Shown in pieces: positions 20,640 through 30,262 of a stretch of DNA of 64,000 nt. Where the stretch lies: the NCBI GenBank assembly GCA_001695595.3, contig MBPM02000018.1:248001-312000 (forward strand), written 5' to 3'. Position 1 is the first letter of the stretch; every line of letters begins with the position of its first letter. The stretch comes from Plasmopara viticola (taxonomy: Eukaryota; Oomycota; Peronosporomycetes; Peronosporales; Peronosporaceae). The notes beneath the pieces are model-generated. The model was given only the letters and a program-made list of their open reading frames with translations. It did no database searches and was not told the origin of the DNA. Both the position numbers and the translations under genes were made by a program.

Positions 20640-22150
20640 GCACTTGAAAAACCTTTTGTCCTTCAGCTTACGGTTGACCTCTTCTGGCTGACCATTCGTC
20701 TTCAGTTTTTCTGTAGACATTCGAAAGAAACTTTTAGCAATTAAAACAGCAATAATTAAAGCGCAGCGTTAATCTGCTACTAATTGTCTGACACCATCGT
20801 GTCCGGAGGGCCATGGTATCTATCGTTACATAAACAGCCTTAGTACTCAGCTTCTAGTTATACTGGCTAGAGCAGGTCGGTTTGCTTAGGCATTAATAGT
20901 GCATCAGTACTAACAAGCTCTGTATAAGAGTCGACATGTATGCCGCGAGTAAACCCGCTGGCATATCTCTCAGGCCCTCTAGTTAATGTGAGTCTATCAA
21001 TACGTAGTGAATAATCGAGAAAAACACTTCTCTCGCTATAACGATCACGAAATGAAAGCATGTTCCTCCAAAAGTATACAAAGCCTTAGGCCCTCATCAT
21101 TTAGACCAATGACTCGAGTTGGATCTGCCGGATCTACCCTTTCGTGGGTCAAATCGTCTGCCTTCTCATAATAATGCAAGTATGACCGCTGTCGAGGGAT
21201 TGGCTACTCGACTTTATTGTTTTCGCCTGGGATGAAGAATTGCATAAAAGTCTTCAGATTGTCATTCGGTTGTATGCCTGACGAATGATGATCTGACCTT
21301 GATTATAAGTCAACACACACTCTGGCCTACATGAAAGCGTGTTGACAAGTACGCTGACTTTGTCAGGCCTGAATTATCGTAGAAGCAATGTTTCACAGCG
21401 GATGACAATTGAGCTGTCATTTATTGGGACAAGTGGAGCGTATTAATCGTCTTCGGTCATAGTCTAGAGCAACCGCAAACGGTTTAGAACTCACAAAAAG
21501 CACTCAAAAGTTTACTAGTGCGTAATCTGGGCAAGTGACTCTTCGTCATGAACAATATAATTCGTTTGGTAGCGTAAGCTGCCTCTTTCCTCAACATGTG
21601 GCGCAGGGCAAGTCGAGAGGGCTTTGAAGTCACGAGGTATCAAAGTGCTAACAAAGCAGCTGAGTACCTAAAATCTTCCACTGCATTTACGCATTCGTCG
21701 ATGTTGGTTAAAACTTGTTTAATTGGTAAAGCCAAATAAAACCTTGTGACAAGTAGCCTCCATGGACCTTTTGTGCCGATCTATATTCTACAGATTTGCT
21801 ATATCGTCCAAATATGTCCAAACGAATGCTCGTAATGGTCGATGCAACTGTGTGGCCAAACAGATAAAGGTCGCCGGGGTCTGCGGTCACGCTCTTGACA
21901 TCACTAAGCACTCCCAAACCATACTGCTCCGTGTATCCACCTTTGCCGTGAGAAATAAATTCGACTCCCTCGTAAAGTTAAATTAAATATGCATATACAT
22001 AATTGAGTGGACTGTACAGTGCACACGCGGACATGTTGCTTGGCACCACGTTCTTCTTTGGATCAGGTGAGTTTAACCTATTATAAGCATAAATTAGTCG
22101 GTATTTCCTGTTCGGCTTTCAAACAAGGAAAGTCAGTGACGAGCGCATAT
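20640..22150 (-). pseudogene. Very old Ty3/gypsy pol relic
   Basis: Only scattered phrases survive, in several frames and in the gypsy order on the minus strand. Near 22150-22080 there is MVRESK, FLV and KPNRKYRLIYAYNRLN, matching the conserved gypsy palm segment. Near 21820-21790 LDIFGRYS stands where FDDIFVHS normally is. Near 20820-20780 HGPPDTMVSD resembles the integrase phrase HG.P..IVSDRD, and near 20720-20690 MSTEK then NGQPEEVNR resembles MSTA.HPQTDGQTERVNR. Nothing is open for more than ~70 codons. The call rests on pattern order rather than long matches. Confidence 0.45.
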
Positions 22151-25100
22151 ATTTCGACTCTCGCACCATGCCGTTCTTTGCCTTTTTGACGAAGAAGATA
22201 CCAATGACCTCACATCGCTTTCGTGGCAGTGACCAACTATTGGCGGCAGTGCTTCGTGCCACATCATCCTATTTAGTTTGATGGTGGGCCACATCTGGGT
22301 TTCCTTTTGTGAGAATATACAGATCGTTGAGACCCTTCGGATTCTTTGGGCCAAAGCGCAATGTAAGCTGATTTTAAGACTAATACAAGACATCTTTGTT
22401 CAAAGCAAAGGGTGTGTTTAATTATCTAGCGTGTCTCTAAAGTGAGGAAGATCACCTCGTGATTAAGCCAAGAGCGTCTAGCTTTGAGCTCTCCCAGGTT
22501 CAGTGATCCCGACTTGCCTCCAATTGAAGTGCATCTGCCGTGAGCTAAAGTTTCATTGATCCATGTGGCTCAAGTTACTTTACGACCAAAAGATCATTAT
22601 TTTTTGACGCCCCGAGTTTCATTTGCCCCACATTTCCATTCTACTTTTGCAAAGCTATGTCACCTATTTTTGAAGCAAAGTGATACTATATGTTACCCAT
22701 TGTGTCTTCGCTTGCGGATCTTTGTTATCCCCTATATACTACTCATTCGTCGAGTTGCGGGTCTATGTTACCAGCTTGCGAATTTGCGGACCTCTGCTAC
22801 CTTCTTGGGCGTACCTGCCTCAGCTTCCGTTGAAAAGACACTCATGATTGATCGATTCAGGTCTTGAAACTTTCTTTTTATGGCAGTACAGGTCAAGTTA
22901 TACTTATTAATGTCAAGAATAAAAAATGACAATGTTCTTTCGATTTTTTTTAATTCTCAGCGATGTCTAAAGGACGTTACGAATTTCATATAATTTAGAT
23001 TCGCTGCTTTCCTCTCGAGCATTTGTCAAATAATTTTGGGTGGCGGCTGTCATCTGCCGACGAGCCAAATTTTGTGACGCGATAGAGACTACCAAGGCTT
23101 TGATAGACATCTTGAAATTTTGGTACACTTGTGTGTAAAACCAGCCCTTTATCGCTGCTGGCTTCTTCCTTAAGAATTTTTAAGATCCAGACACCCGTCA
23201 CGAGGACTTAGATCTCTTTAGGTAGCTTGCTGATGGCCAGCGCTTTCATGCCTCTGAGAGCCCGGCTTCTACCAGTGCCCATTCGACGACATAAAACAAC
23301 ATGAAAGGTTATTTAATTAGTCCGCTTCAGGATGAACACGAATCATGTGTACAACTTTGCCGCAGCCAAGACAGTGGATGTTGCTTCAATCAGCAGCGCG
23401 TAAGTTTCAATTTTTGGACTTCACTCGAGTCAGCATGTTTATAGACGCGTCATGATATAATATGTACTGCCCATCTAATATATTTTGGAGGTACAAGCTT
23501 GCCTGGGACTATACTTGACTTGTTATGCGATTTAAATTGCCTTGTATCTCTTTGCGTGCTGCATCCTAAGAAATCAAACTAACTTTTCGGTCATTTTCGA
23601 CACAGTCGCCATAAGGATTTTTAGGTCTGTCACCAGTTTGTCATTTTGCTTAGCTCATGATTATGTCGTAAAGCTTACGCCTTCCTTATTTGCAGAAAAT
23701 AAGTGCAAAGCCGGCAAATACCGAAACTCGTCGGAGGAAAAGCCGCTCATAACTATTTCATATGCATTCCGAGGACACAAATGCTCCAATATAGATTGCA
23801 TGTCTAGTATTTGGCCCCGCCTCCTAGATATGGAAGTGTGAATGCCACGCAAACGTAATTGAAGCTGCAACTGCTTCTGTACCTTTAACATACAATAGGA
23901 AAAATTCTGATATTGCTTACCCTCAACTGTGAAAAAACTTCAGCTTTACTGTCCTAGATCTCGCATCAGACGCTACTGTCGTTTTTTTTACTCTGTGCTT
24001 TTTGAACCTTCGCGTATGGATTTTCATGGTAAAGGTCGGGCGCCATGGCGCATTCCGGCTGGTTGCGAAAAGGGTTGCATACAAAGCCACCTCTTAAGAT
24101 CCATAATAGGCACCAATTCATTCGATCGGCTTGAGCTTATCGTTCGACAAAATCTTAAAGATAAGTCTACTCATTTTCCGTAGTCAATATGCCCGTATAG
24201 GTGTCGTTCGACTACAGGATCTATCACGAGTGACAGGGTCGCACACCTGGTGTGCAGAAAAATTTAACACCTTGCATAAGCGATCACTTCCTACTCTCGA
24301 CATCAGTATGCAAATTGTTAAAATCTCGGAAGGGTGCCAGGCGTGCTGAATTATTTCGAGGCTTCTTTCAACCGAAGGAAGCTTTTACTACAAATATCGG
24401 ACTTTATATAACGACCCGTTACATTGCCTATTGGTGTCGTTCACCAAAACATCGTATGAAGTTCTACACGCCTTCTTTATGTACGGTGCTGTGTGACCTC
24501 ATTGCCGAGATCGCCTCATCAGTAAGATGAAGATGATCGGGAAAAGTCTCTTGTAGTCCATAAATTATCGAATAGCGACTTGGTCTGACAAAATATTCGA
24601 TTTCTTTGAGTTATTTCACCTAGAACCGTCAAGCACTAATCATCATCATATTGTCTCGATTTTGACTAGTGCTGTGTGAAATGGGGCACGTGATAACTCA
24701 GCAAGAAAAACTCACCCCCCATAGATGTCACCTGGGCAAGGCGTAGTTCCAACGTCTTCCTGGACAACATCCCACTTGCTCTTCTTTTGTTCATCACTGC
24801 TACCGATTACACCCGAGTCGGTATCCTTATAAGTCTTTTTAAATGAATTCGTTGCGTCAAGATTAATTTGAGCTCATTCTGCAGTTTTATTTTCTAAAAG
24901 CTAAGTCTTCTGACGACAAGAAGGCTGTACTCCTCTACCTAATATTTCATCCGCTTGGTAGATCTCCTGATGATATTGCACTTACGAAAAACAGATAGCA
25001 GTTTACCTTGGTGAGTGTTTATGGTCTCAAACCTTCAAAGGTACTGATTAGAGACCGCACTGGGGCTGGAACGTCTCAAAGATATGATTATAAACATTTG

Positions 25101-25368
25101 CACATCGATAGTAGCGAACCATTTACATATTTCTAAGCCTCTAAGTACATAGCAAGTTGTAAGGTTATGCGTGTATCATGACCTGCATAACCGTTAAGCT
25201 GATGCCGCACAAAGCTCAAAGCATTAAGTGGTTTTTTAGCGGGTTTCCAGAGGTTCTCTAAGAAGTTCGATGCATATTCTCACAATTAATATATAATTAT
25301 CTGTCGACGTCAAAATTATCGACATTTGCTCTTCAACAGAAATCTTTGATCGAAGCATTACAAGTAAA
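22151..25368. other. Stretch without a recognisable gene
   Basis: About 3.2 kb with only short open frames in all six readings and no protein motif I can defend. The part up to ~22,400 may be a further extension of the gypsy relic. AT-rich sequence just upstream of 25,369 would contain the promoter of the dehydrogenase gene. Confidence 0.5.
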
Positions 25369-26134
25369 ATGAGCGCGACTAAGACCGTTCTCATCACTGG
25401 CAGCAATCGCGGTATCGGCCTTGCCTTCACGCGCCACTACGCATCCCAAGGGTGGAAAGTCATTGCCGCTGCGCGCGATGTGGAGGGGGCCACAGACGTA
25501 CGCTCCACACAGTTTTAGATCATTTTTATCAGCCTCATACGTATTTAACTAACTCTTGCTGCTGAAGCTCAAGGAGGTGGCCGTGTCAAAAATAATCCAT
25601 CTGGACATCACTGACGAATCTTCCGTCTATAAAGCGGCTAATTTGTTAAAAGATGAGCCTATTGACCTATTGATAAATAATGCCGGCATGGGCAGCGGTT
25701 GTGACATCTCAGACGTCACTAAAGCCGAGATGATTAAGCTCTTTGAAGTTAATGCCATCGGCCCCTTCCTCTTCACGCGTGCACTACTGCCGAACCTAAA
25801 GTTGGCGGTGGCCAAGAATGGGTCGGCCACAGTGGGTCAAATAACATCACGCATGGCCAGTATCGATGACAACAAATCTGGTGGCAGATACAACTACCGA
25901 GCATCCAAAGCGGCGCTTAACATGCTGAATAAGAGTCTCTCTGTCGATTTGAAGAATGACAAAATCATCATGCTAGCGCTGCACCCTGGTTACGTTGTCA
26001 CGCGCATGACAGGCAATACGGGCAAACTTACAACCGAGGAGAGTGTCGCTGCTCTTTCTAAGATAATATCAAATGCCACGCTTAAGGACAGTGGCAATTT
26101 TTATGATTACAGCGGCAGCACCTTGCCGTGGTGA
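25369..26134 (+). CDS. Short-chain dehydrogenase/reductase, two exons
   Basis: Classical SDR fold oxidoreductase, NAD(P)-dependent, probably cytosolic; substrate unknown. Exon 1 is 25369-25497 and exon 2 25568-26134, separated by a 70-bp GT-AG intron (GTACGC to TGAAG, with a CTAAC branch-like site); an alternative acceptor 6 bp downstream also keeps the frame. The protein is about 232 residues, normal for the family. The nucleotide-binding motif TGSNRGIG is at residues 10-17, NNAG in the middle, and the catalytic YRASK (Y-x3-K) in the second half, with upstream Ser less certain. The ATG gives a start directly before the first beta strand. It ends 190 bp from the convergent RING gene. Its closest relatives are probably the small C-factor/sniffer-type SDRs, but that is inference. 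Confidence 0.9.
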
Positions 26135-26326
26135 CACTATTAGCACGATAGCCTGAAAAGAGTCGTTGAGCACTGCATCAACGTGATTGGACGAGGCAGG
26201 GAACATAAAATCAAAGCAAGTAAGCGTAACCTTTAACAAGATCCAAGTCGTTTACCATAGCCACATAAGGAGCACTTTTTCGCTACGTTACCTCTCCATT
26301 TTCTACTAACAGGCAGCATTGATTAT

Positions 26327-26761
26327 TCAATCAACTGACCGTCGGTCTACTGGACACTCTCTTCGATAAATCAGCCACTGCTTGATACAATGAGCATGAA
26401 AAATATGGCCGCAGGGCAGCGCTTGTGATACCGCGTCCATTTCGGCATCCAAGCAGATGACACAATGGATACGATTTCCAGCACATGACGCAACGTTTAC
26501 TGGACTTGCCACAACTTCTGTGGACTCACTTTTTCGGCTACGCAGATACGCAGCCATATTGGCCACATTTTGCTCTGCCAGACGTAGCTTTCTAGCCAGC
26601 AGCCCCTGCTTTCCACCCAGTAGTCCGTGGCTACCACTTCCTTGCGAGTTTTGATACAGCGATATAGCTATAGTGTTTGCAATTTGCAACGCTAGATGCT
26701 CCTTTAATGGAGCCTCAAGCCCGAGCTGCCGCCGCCGTCGGCGTGTCCTGCCTGTTTCCAT
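26327..26761 (-). CDS. RING-H2 finger protein, likely E3 ubiquitin ligase
   Basis: A single-exon 144-residue protein. The N-terminus is basic (six Arg in residues 5-11), the middle helical (LARKLRLAEQNVANMAAYL), and the C-terminus a RING-H2: CVICLD, then LPCGHIFHAHCIKQWL, then CPVDR. The order is C-x2-C...C-x-H-x2-H-x2-C...C-x2-D, so the last zinc ligand is Asp rather than Cys; Asp in this position is known in RBX1. The expected role is to recruit a ubiquitin-conjugating enzyme. There is no transmembrane segment. It lies 151 bp downstream of, and on the same strand as, the FACT subunit gene, and convergent to the dehydrogenase. The substrate is unknown. Confidence 0.87.
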   Translation of the reverse strand: METGRTRRRRRQLGLEAPLKEHLALQIANTIAISLYQNSQGSGSHGLLGGKQGLLARKLRLAEQNVANMAAYLRSRKSESTEVVASPVNVASCAGNRIHCVICLDAEMDAVSQALPCGHIFHAHCIKQWLIYRRECPVDRRSVD

Positions 26762-26912
26762 GGTTATTTGTGCAATGAAGAGCCGTTATATTGGGCCAGT
26801 TTCTGTGGACTAGCCTGCTCAAACGGCTCTTCATCTTTAATAACAAAATAAAGAGGTAATATTTAACCTGTGTGGAAGGAATGAGTCTCTGTGATATGTA
26901 AGATTTATTTTT

Positions 26913-28526
26913 TTACTCTTCGTCGTTCGACTTGTGCTTCTTGTGCGATTTCTTCTTCTTCTTCTTGTCCTTTTGAAAGGCCTTGTCACCTTCACCACTT
27001 GCTTCCTCATCGTCCGATTCTTGGCCACTGAGCTCTTCGTCGCTTAAGTCACTCATTTCATCATTAGATGCGTCGCCAGGGCCAAAGTCGGAGTCCTCTT
27101 CATCCTCATCGTCTTCAATTTCACCCTCCTCGGGACCTAACTCCTCCAAATATTCATTAAAGTCGCGCTTCTTCGAGCCTGTCTGCACGCCAGTAGCATG
27201 AGAGTCTTTTAAGTTGCGGATGCGCAGCTTTTTAGACGTAAGAAACTGACTCAACTCTGGAAACTCGCGCCGGTCGATAGCCGAAAAGATATGTTCTCGC
27301 GCAGCTTCACCACCCACAGACTTGCAGCTGACAAGCAGATCGAAATTTCGACTCGCTGAAGATCCACTTTGGCCAGCGTAACGCTGAAACTCAATGTAGT
27401 CAATCTCCTCGTAGCGAATAAAAGTTGTGGGCTTATGAATAAACATAAACGATTTTTCTAGTGGAAAGAGCACACCACTCTGTGCCTTCACGGCGCACTT
27501 AACAGCACGGTCGCCGCTGTGGGTCTTAAACTTACCCGACGTATAGACCTTTTTGCCAATGATAAACTTGAACAGCGTGGCAACAATTTGAGGCAACGCA
27601 CCGGACATACGTTCGTGAATGTTGCCATTATACTTCTTGATCTCATCGGACGACATGTTGACGTCAATGTGCACGTCATTCTTGCTCAGCTGCAGCACAA
27701 GATGAGGATAACCCTGCTTACCCTGTCGAATAGGCTCCTCGAGACTAATGACAAAGGCTGTATTGATACCATTGGGCAGCTCAAGTAGAAAGCAGCGATT
27801 GATGTTTGAGTACATAATCTTGTAGTCGAACGTCTTACCGTGCATACGCAAGAACGATCCAAAGATCTCGACGCCGTAGCGACCGCGAGGAGTGAGGAAG
27901 GTACCGATAGTTTCGTCGAGATCCACAATACTCTTTCCCATAACGCTACGAATATTCGCCTTTTCTAGCACTTCCTGACGAAACTCCTCTGCCGTCACGA
28001 CCTCGTCCTCTCCGTCCCCTGGAGGCAAGTACAACCTCATCTCGACAAGTGTTTCCTCATCTCCAGCCACAGTGTCATCCTCATGAAATTGCAGTTCCAC
28101 TTCATGCTTGCCGGGAAGTGCACATTGAGAAATTTGTTCCAGCGGCAGCTCCATAACACTAGAGTTAGCAGTACGAAAATTCAGGTTCGGGCCTTCGAAC
28201 TTCATGTCGCCCCAGTTGCCGCCGGCTGCTGCCACTTTCTCCTGCTCTAACTCCCGGTCAAAATACTTCTCTACGTGACTCTTTAGCTGCGAAACATCTT
28301 GAGCCTTAAGTCCCGTGAAGCGAACATACTTACCGCCTTTCTGGTAAACTTTAAGGTGGTGCGTCTTGGGGCCCACGGGAGTCCACAGCAGCGTCACAAT
28401 GTCATCTCTCAGTAGCTTCTTCTGGCTTTCAGTTGTGCGACTGCGCCACAAAATACCAGACCCAGAGAGCACTAACACGCCAGCGCTATGGCCCCAATAC
28501 ACGTTGCTTAATGTCGTGTCAGACAT
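26913..28526 (-). CDS. SSRP1: FACT complex subunit SSRP1/Pob3 (histone chaperone)
   Basis: Intronless 537-residue protein, the smaller subunit of the FACT histone chaperone, which acts with Spt16 in the nucleus to reorganise nucleosomes during transcription and replication. The N-terminal Pob3-like PH domain occupies about residues 1-110 (starting SNVYWGHSAGVLVLSGSGI), the structure-specific recognition part about 190-330 (FLTPRGRYGVEIFGSFLRMHG), and the middle tandem PH domain about 330-440 (TFIRYEEIDYIEFQRYAG). The last ~75 residues are strongly acidic (GPEEGEIEDDEDEEDSDFG) and end in a lysine-rich tail. No HMG box follows, as in yeast Pob3 and unlike animal SSRP1; the DNA-binding function may be carried by a separate HMG protein. 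Its stop is 151 bp upstream of the RING gene. Confidence 0.95.
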   Translation of the reverse strand: MSDTTLSNVYWGHSAGVLVLSGSGILWRSRTTESQKKLLRDDIVTLLWTPVGPKTHHLKVYQKGGKYVRFTGLKAQDVSQLKSHVEKYFDRELEQEKVAAAGGNWGDMKFEGPNLNFRTANSSVMELPLEQISQCALPGKHEVELQFHEDDTVAGDEETLVEMRLYLPPGDGEDEVVTAEEFRQEVLEKANIRSVMGKSIVDLDETIGTFLTPRGRYGVEIFGSFLRMHGKTFDYKIMYSNINRCFLLELPNGINTAFVISLEEPIRQGKQGYPHLVLQLSKNDVHIDVNMSSDEIKKYNGNIHERMSGALPQIVATLFKFIIGKKVYTSGKFKTHSGDRAVKCAVKAQSGVLFPLEKSFMFIHKPTTFIRYEEIDYIEFQRYAGQSGSSASRNFDLLVSCKSVGGEAAREHIFSAIDRREFPELSQFLTSKKLRIRNLKDSHATGVQTGSKKRDFNEYLEELGPEEGEIEDDEDEEDSDFGPGDASNDEMSDLSDEELSGQESDDEEASGEGDKAFQKDKKKKKKSHKKHKSNDEE

Positions 28527-29618
28527 TAACAGTATGTGACTTGTTTGTTGGCGCAGAGTCTCTTTGTCAATTTACAAAAATTAGCTTAACATGTAAGTCG
28601 AATTATTGCCGGCACATTTGTGCGTTCGTCACCAAGAAATTAGTTGAGATCTGGTTTTCTCGTATTCTGCTACTAATTACAATACCAGCTTGCCTTTTTG
28701 TCCAACCCATTGTCTTGTTCTAACCAACATATGGCTCAGTATATGCACTTAACCAACCATGCAATTTGAGCCAGTAGACCTTGGAAGGATGAGCTCTTCC
28801 TGAACTCCTGGCGCATCCAACCTTTGTGAAGGGAAGCATCGTCTTCCGACGACGCTGACCACCATGACTAAAATTGCCTACGATGTCAAGCACTCTTTCC
28901 AAAACAAGGCCTCAACCTTGTGCAGTGAGGATATTTTCTCACTGCACAAGTTTGAGGCCTTGTACCTCACAAGGTGTAAAATAGTGCCGCGACCTCTCTC
29001 TTTTGAAAGACAAGCTAAGTGGTTCGCTCACGTAACGATACGACCACTCGCTCGAAGCCCGAGAACTTGCATGTCCTCACGTTGTGGGCAGAAATGGTAG
29101 AATATAAAAGGTCTGTATCGTCATTTATTACTCAGTGTAGTGAAGATCTCGGAGCTGCGCACGAGCTAACTATTGTCGTCGGCATTGCGGTCTGCTAGTT
29201 ACTGAGTTGCGTCCGCCAGGCGTCGATCGCTAGGAAGATCACAGGAAAGAATACGTAGTGCGCCACATGATGCTAGAACATCGTCTTTAATAATTGAATG
29301 AGCGAGCTCTAGAGCTCGTACTTGTGCGACGGTGCCACCTCGTCATGGGTAGCTCTGAAATATATAGGTATTTTCTCACCTGTCCTTGAGCCTAGAGCGC
29401 TTATTTGCGTCGCTCAATGGGCAAAGTACTCTACACGTACCCTTTGAGACAGCAATAGCGGTAATCCGTGCTCGAGATCAAACATAGGCCAACCCGCTGG
29501 CACAGTACGACCCGGCTCCAGCGCTCCTGCACTCATCCGACTTGAACCATGATACGGCATAGATAGGCCCACATTTATTATTAAATGTGCGAGAGGCAGA
29601 CGATTCTATTTGGTCAGT
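28527..29618. other. Non-coding region upstream of SSRP1
   Basis: No supported gene. It contains the hairpin at 28905-28962 and a short GAGCTCTAGAGCTC palindrome near 29308-29321. The first few hundred bases should include the SSRP1 promoter. The part next to 29,619 may be the 3' untranslated end of the LINE fragment. Confidence 0.5.
28905..28962. repeat. Near-perfect inverted repeat / hairpin (25-bp arms)
   Basis: Arms 28905-28929 and 28938-28962 are reverse complements with one mismatch in 25 bp, around an 8-base GATATTTT loop. The arms carry CAAGGCCTCAA and TTGTGCAGTGAG. Transcribed from either strand it would fold into a long stem. Confidence 0.9.
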
Positions 29619-30262
29619 TTATCGACGACTAGATGTCTGTATGATCCTAAGCCTGGTTAGCAACGCCGGTCTCAGGTTCTGGTTCGGTGGTTGTGCGGGG
29701 CTCGTCTCCGTCGGAGACTTTTTTGTGGGTTGTTTCTCCAGCTCGTGTTGGCACAGCAGGAGTCTAACCCCTTTTTTTAAGTTGTCTAAAGTTCTTCTTT
29801 CTCGCGTCACTGAAGCTCGTAGATGCTGCTGGCCGGTCGACCAAAACTCGAGCACGCTACCTTCGAAGGTAATCGCTTCCTGTTTGAAGACGACTCTGTT
29901 CCGTTGTAACCATAGGCTGGTGATGCACATACTGCATAGAATTCGCCACATCCTTTCCCATTCCTTCCCGTACTTCCTTTCCTCATCCGGATGATCTTTG
30001 CTCAGTTTGGCCTTGATGACCCGCGACAATTCTAGTGCTTTCCTGCTGGCGCACGCTTGCTGGAATCTGTCCATTTGCTGGGGTTTCCATTGCTCGCCCG
30101 TCCAATGACACACTAGTTTCTGCCAATATGCTTGAGCGCATGGGAAGTTCCAAAATATGTGCTCGAGCGTCTCCTTTTGTCCGTGATAGCACTGTAGTTT
30201 GCGACAGCTGTCGTCCAGCCGCCGGTTTTCGTGAATAAGATTGAGCTGCTGTAGTACTATTC
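29619..30262 (-). pseudogene. LINE (non-LTR retrotransposon) ORF2 C-terminal fragment
   Basis: The minus strand is open from beyond 30113 to 29619. From high to low coordinates it reads a zf-RVT-like module, CRKLQCYHGQ then ETLEHIFWNFPCAQAYWQ (near 30200-30125), followed by a helical C-terminus including MCITSLWLQRNRVVFKQE (near 29935-29880). This arrangement, after the reverse transcriptase of plant- and oomycete-type L1-like elements, is the region where cellular-type transcripts break off. The reverse transcriptase itself is absent, as expected for a 5'-truncated insertion. It still reads as an open frame of about 200 codons, so it may be a fairly young insertion. Confidence 0.75.

Noticed and set aside
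22556..22867. 103-codon plus-strand frame with hydrophobic patches
   Set aside because: No motif, no splice continuation, and amino-acid composition typical of AT-rich non-coding DNA.
29308..29321. Palindrome GAGCTCTAGAGCTC
   Set aside because: 14 bp only, no second copy or context suggesting a site.
29587..29994. 135-codon plus-strand frame
   Set aside because: Antisense shadow of the LINE C-terminal frame, which has recognisable motifs.
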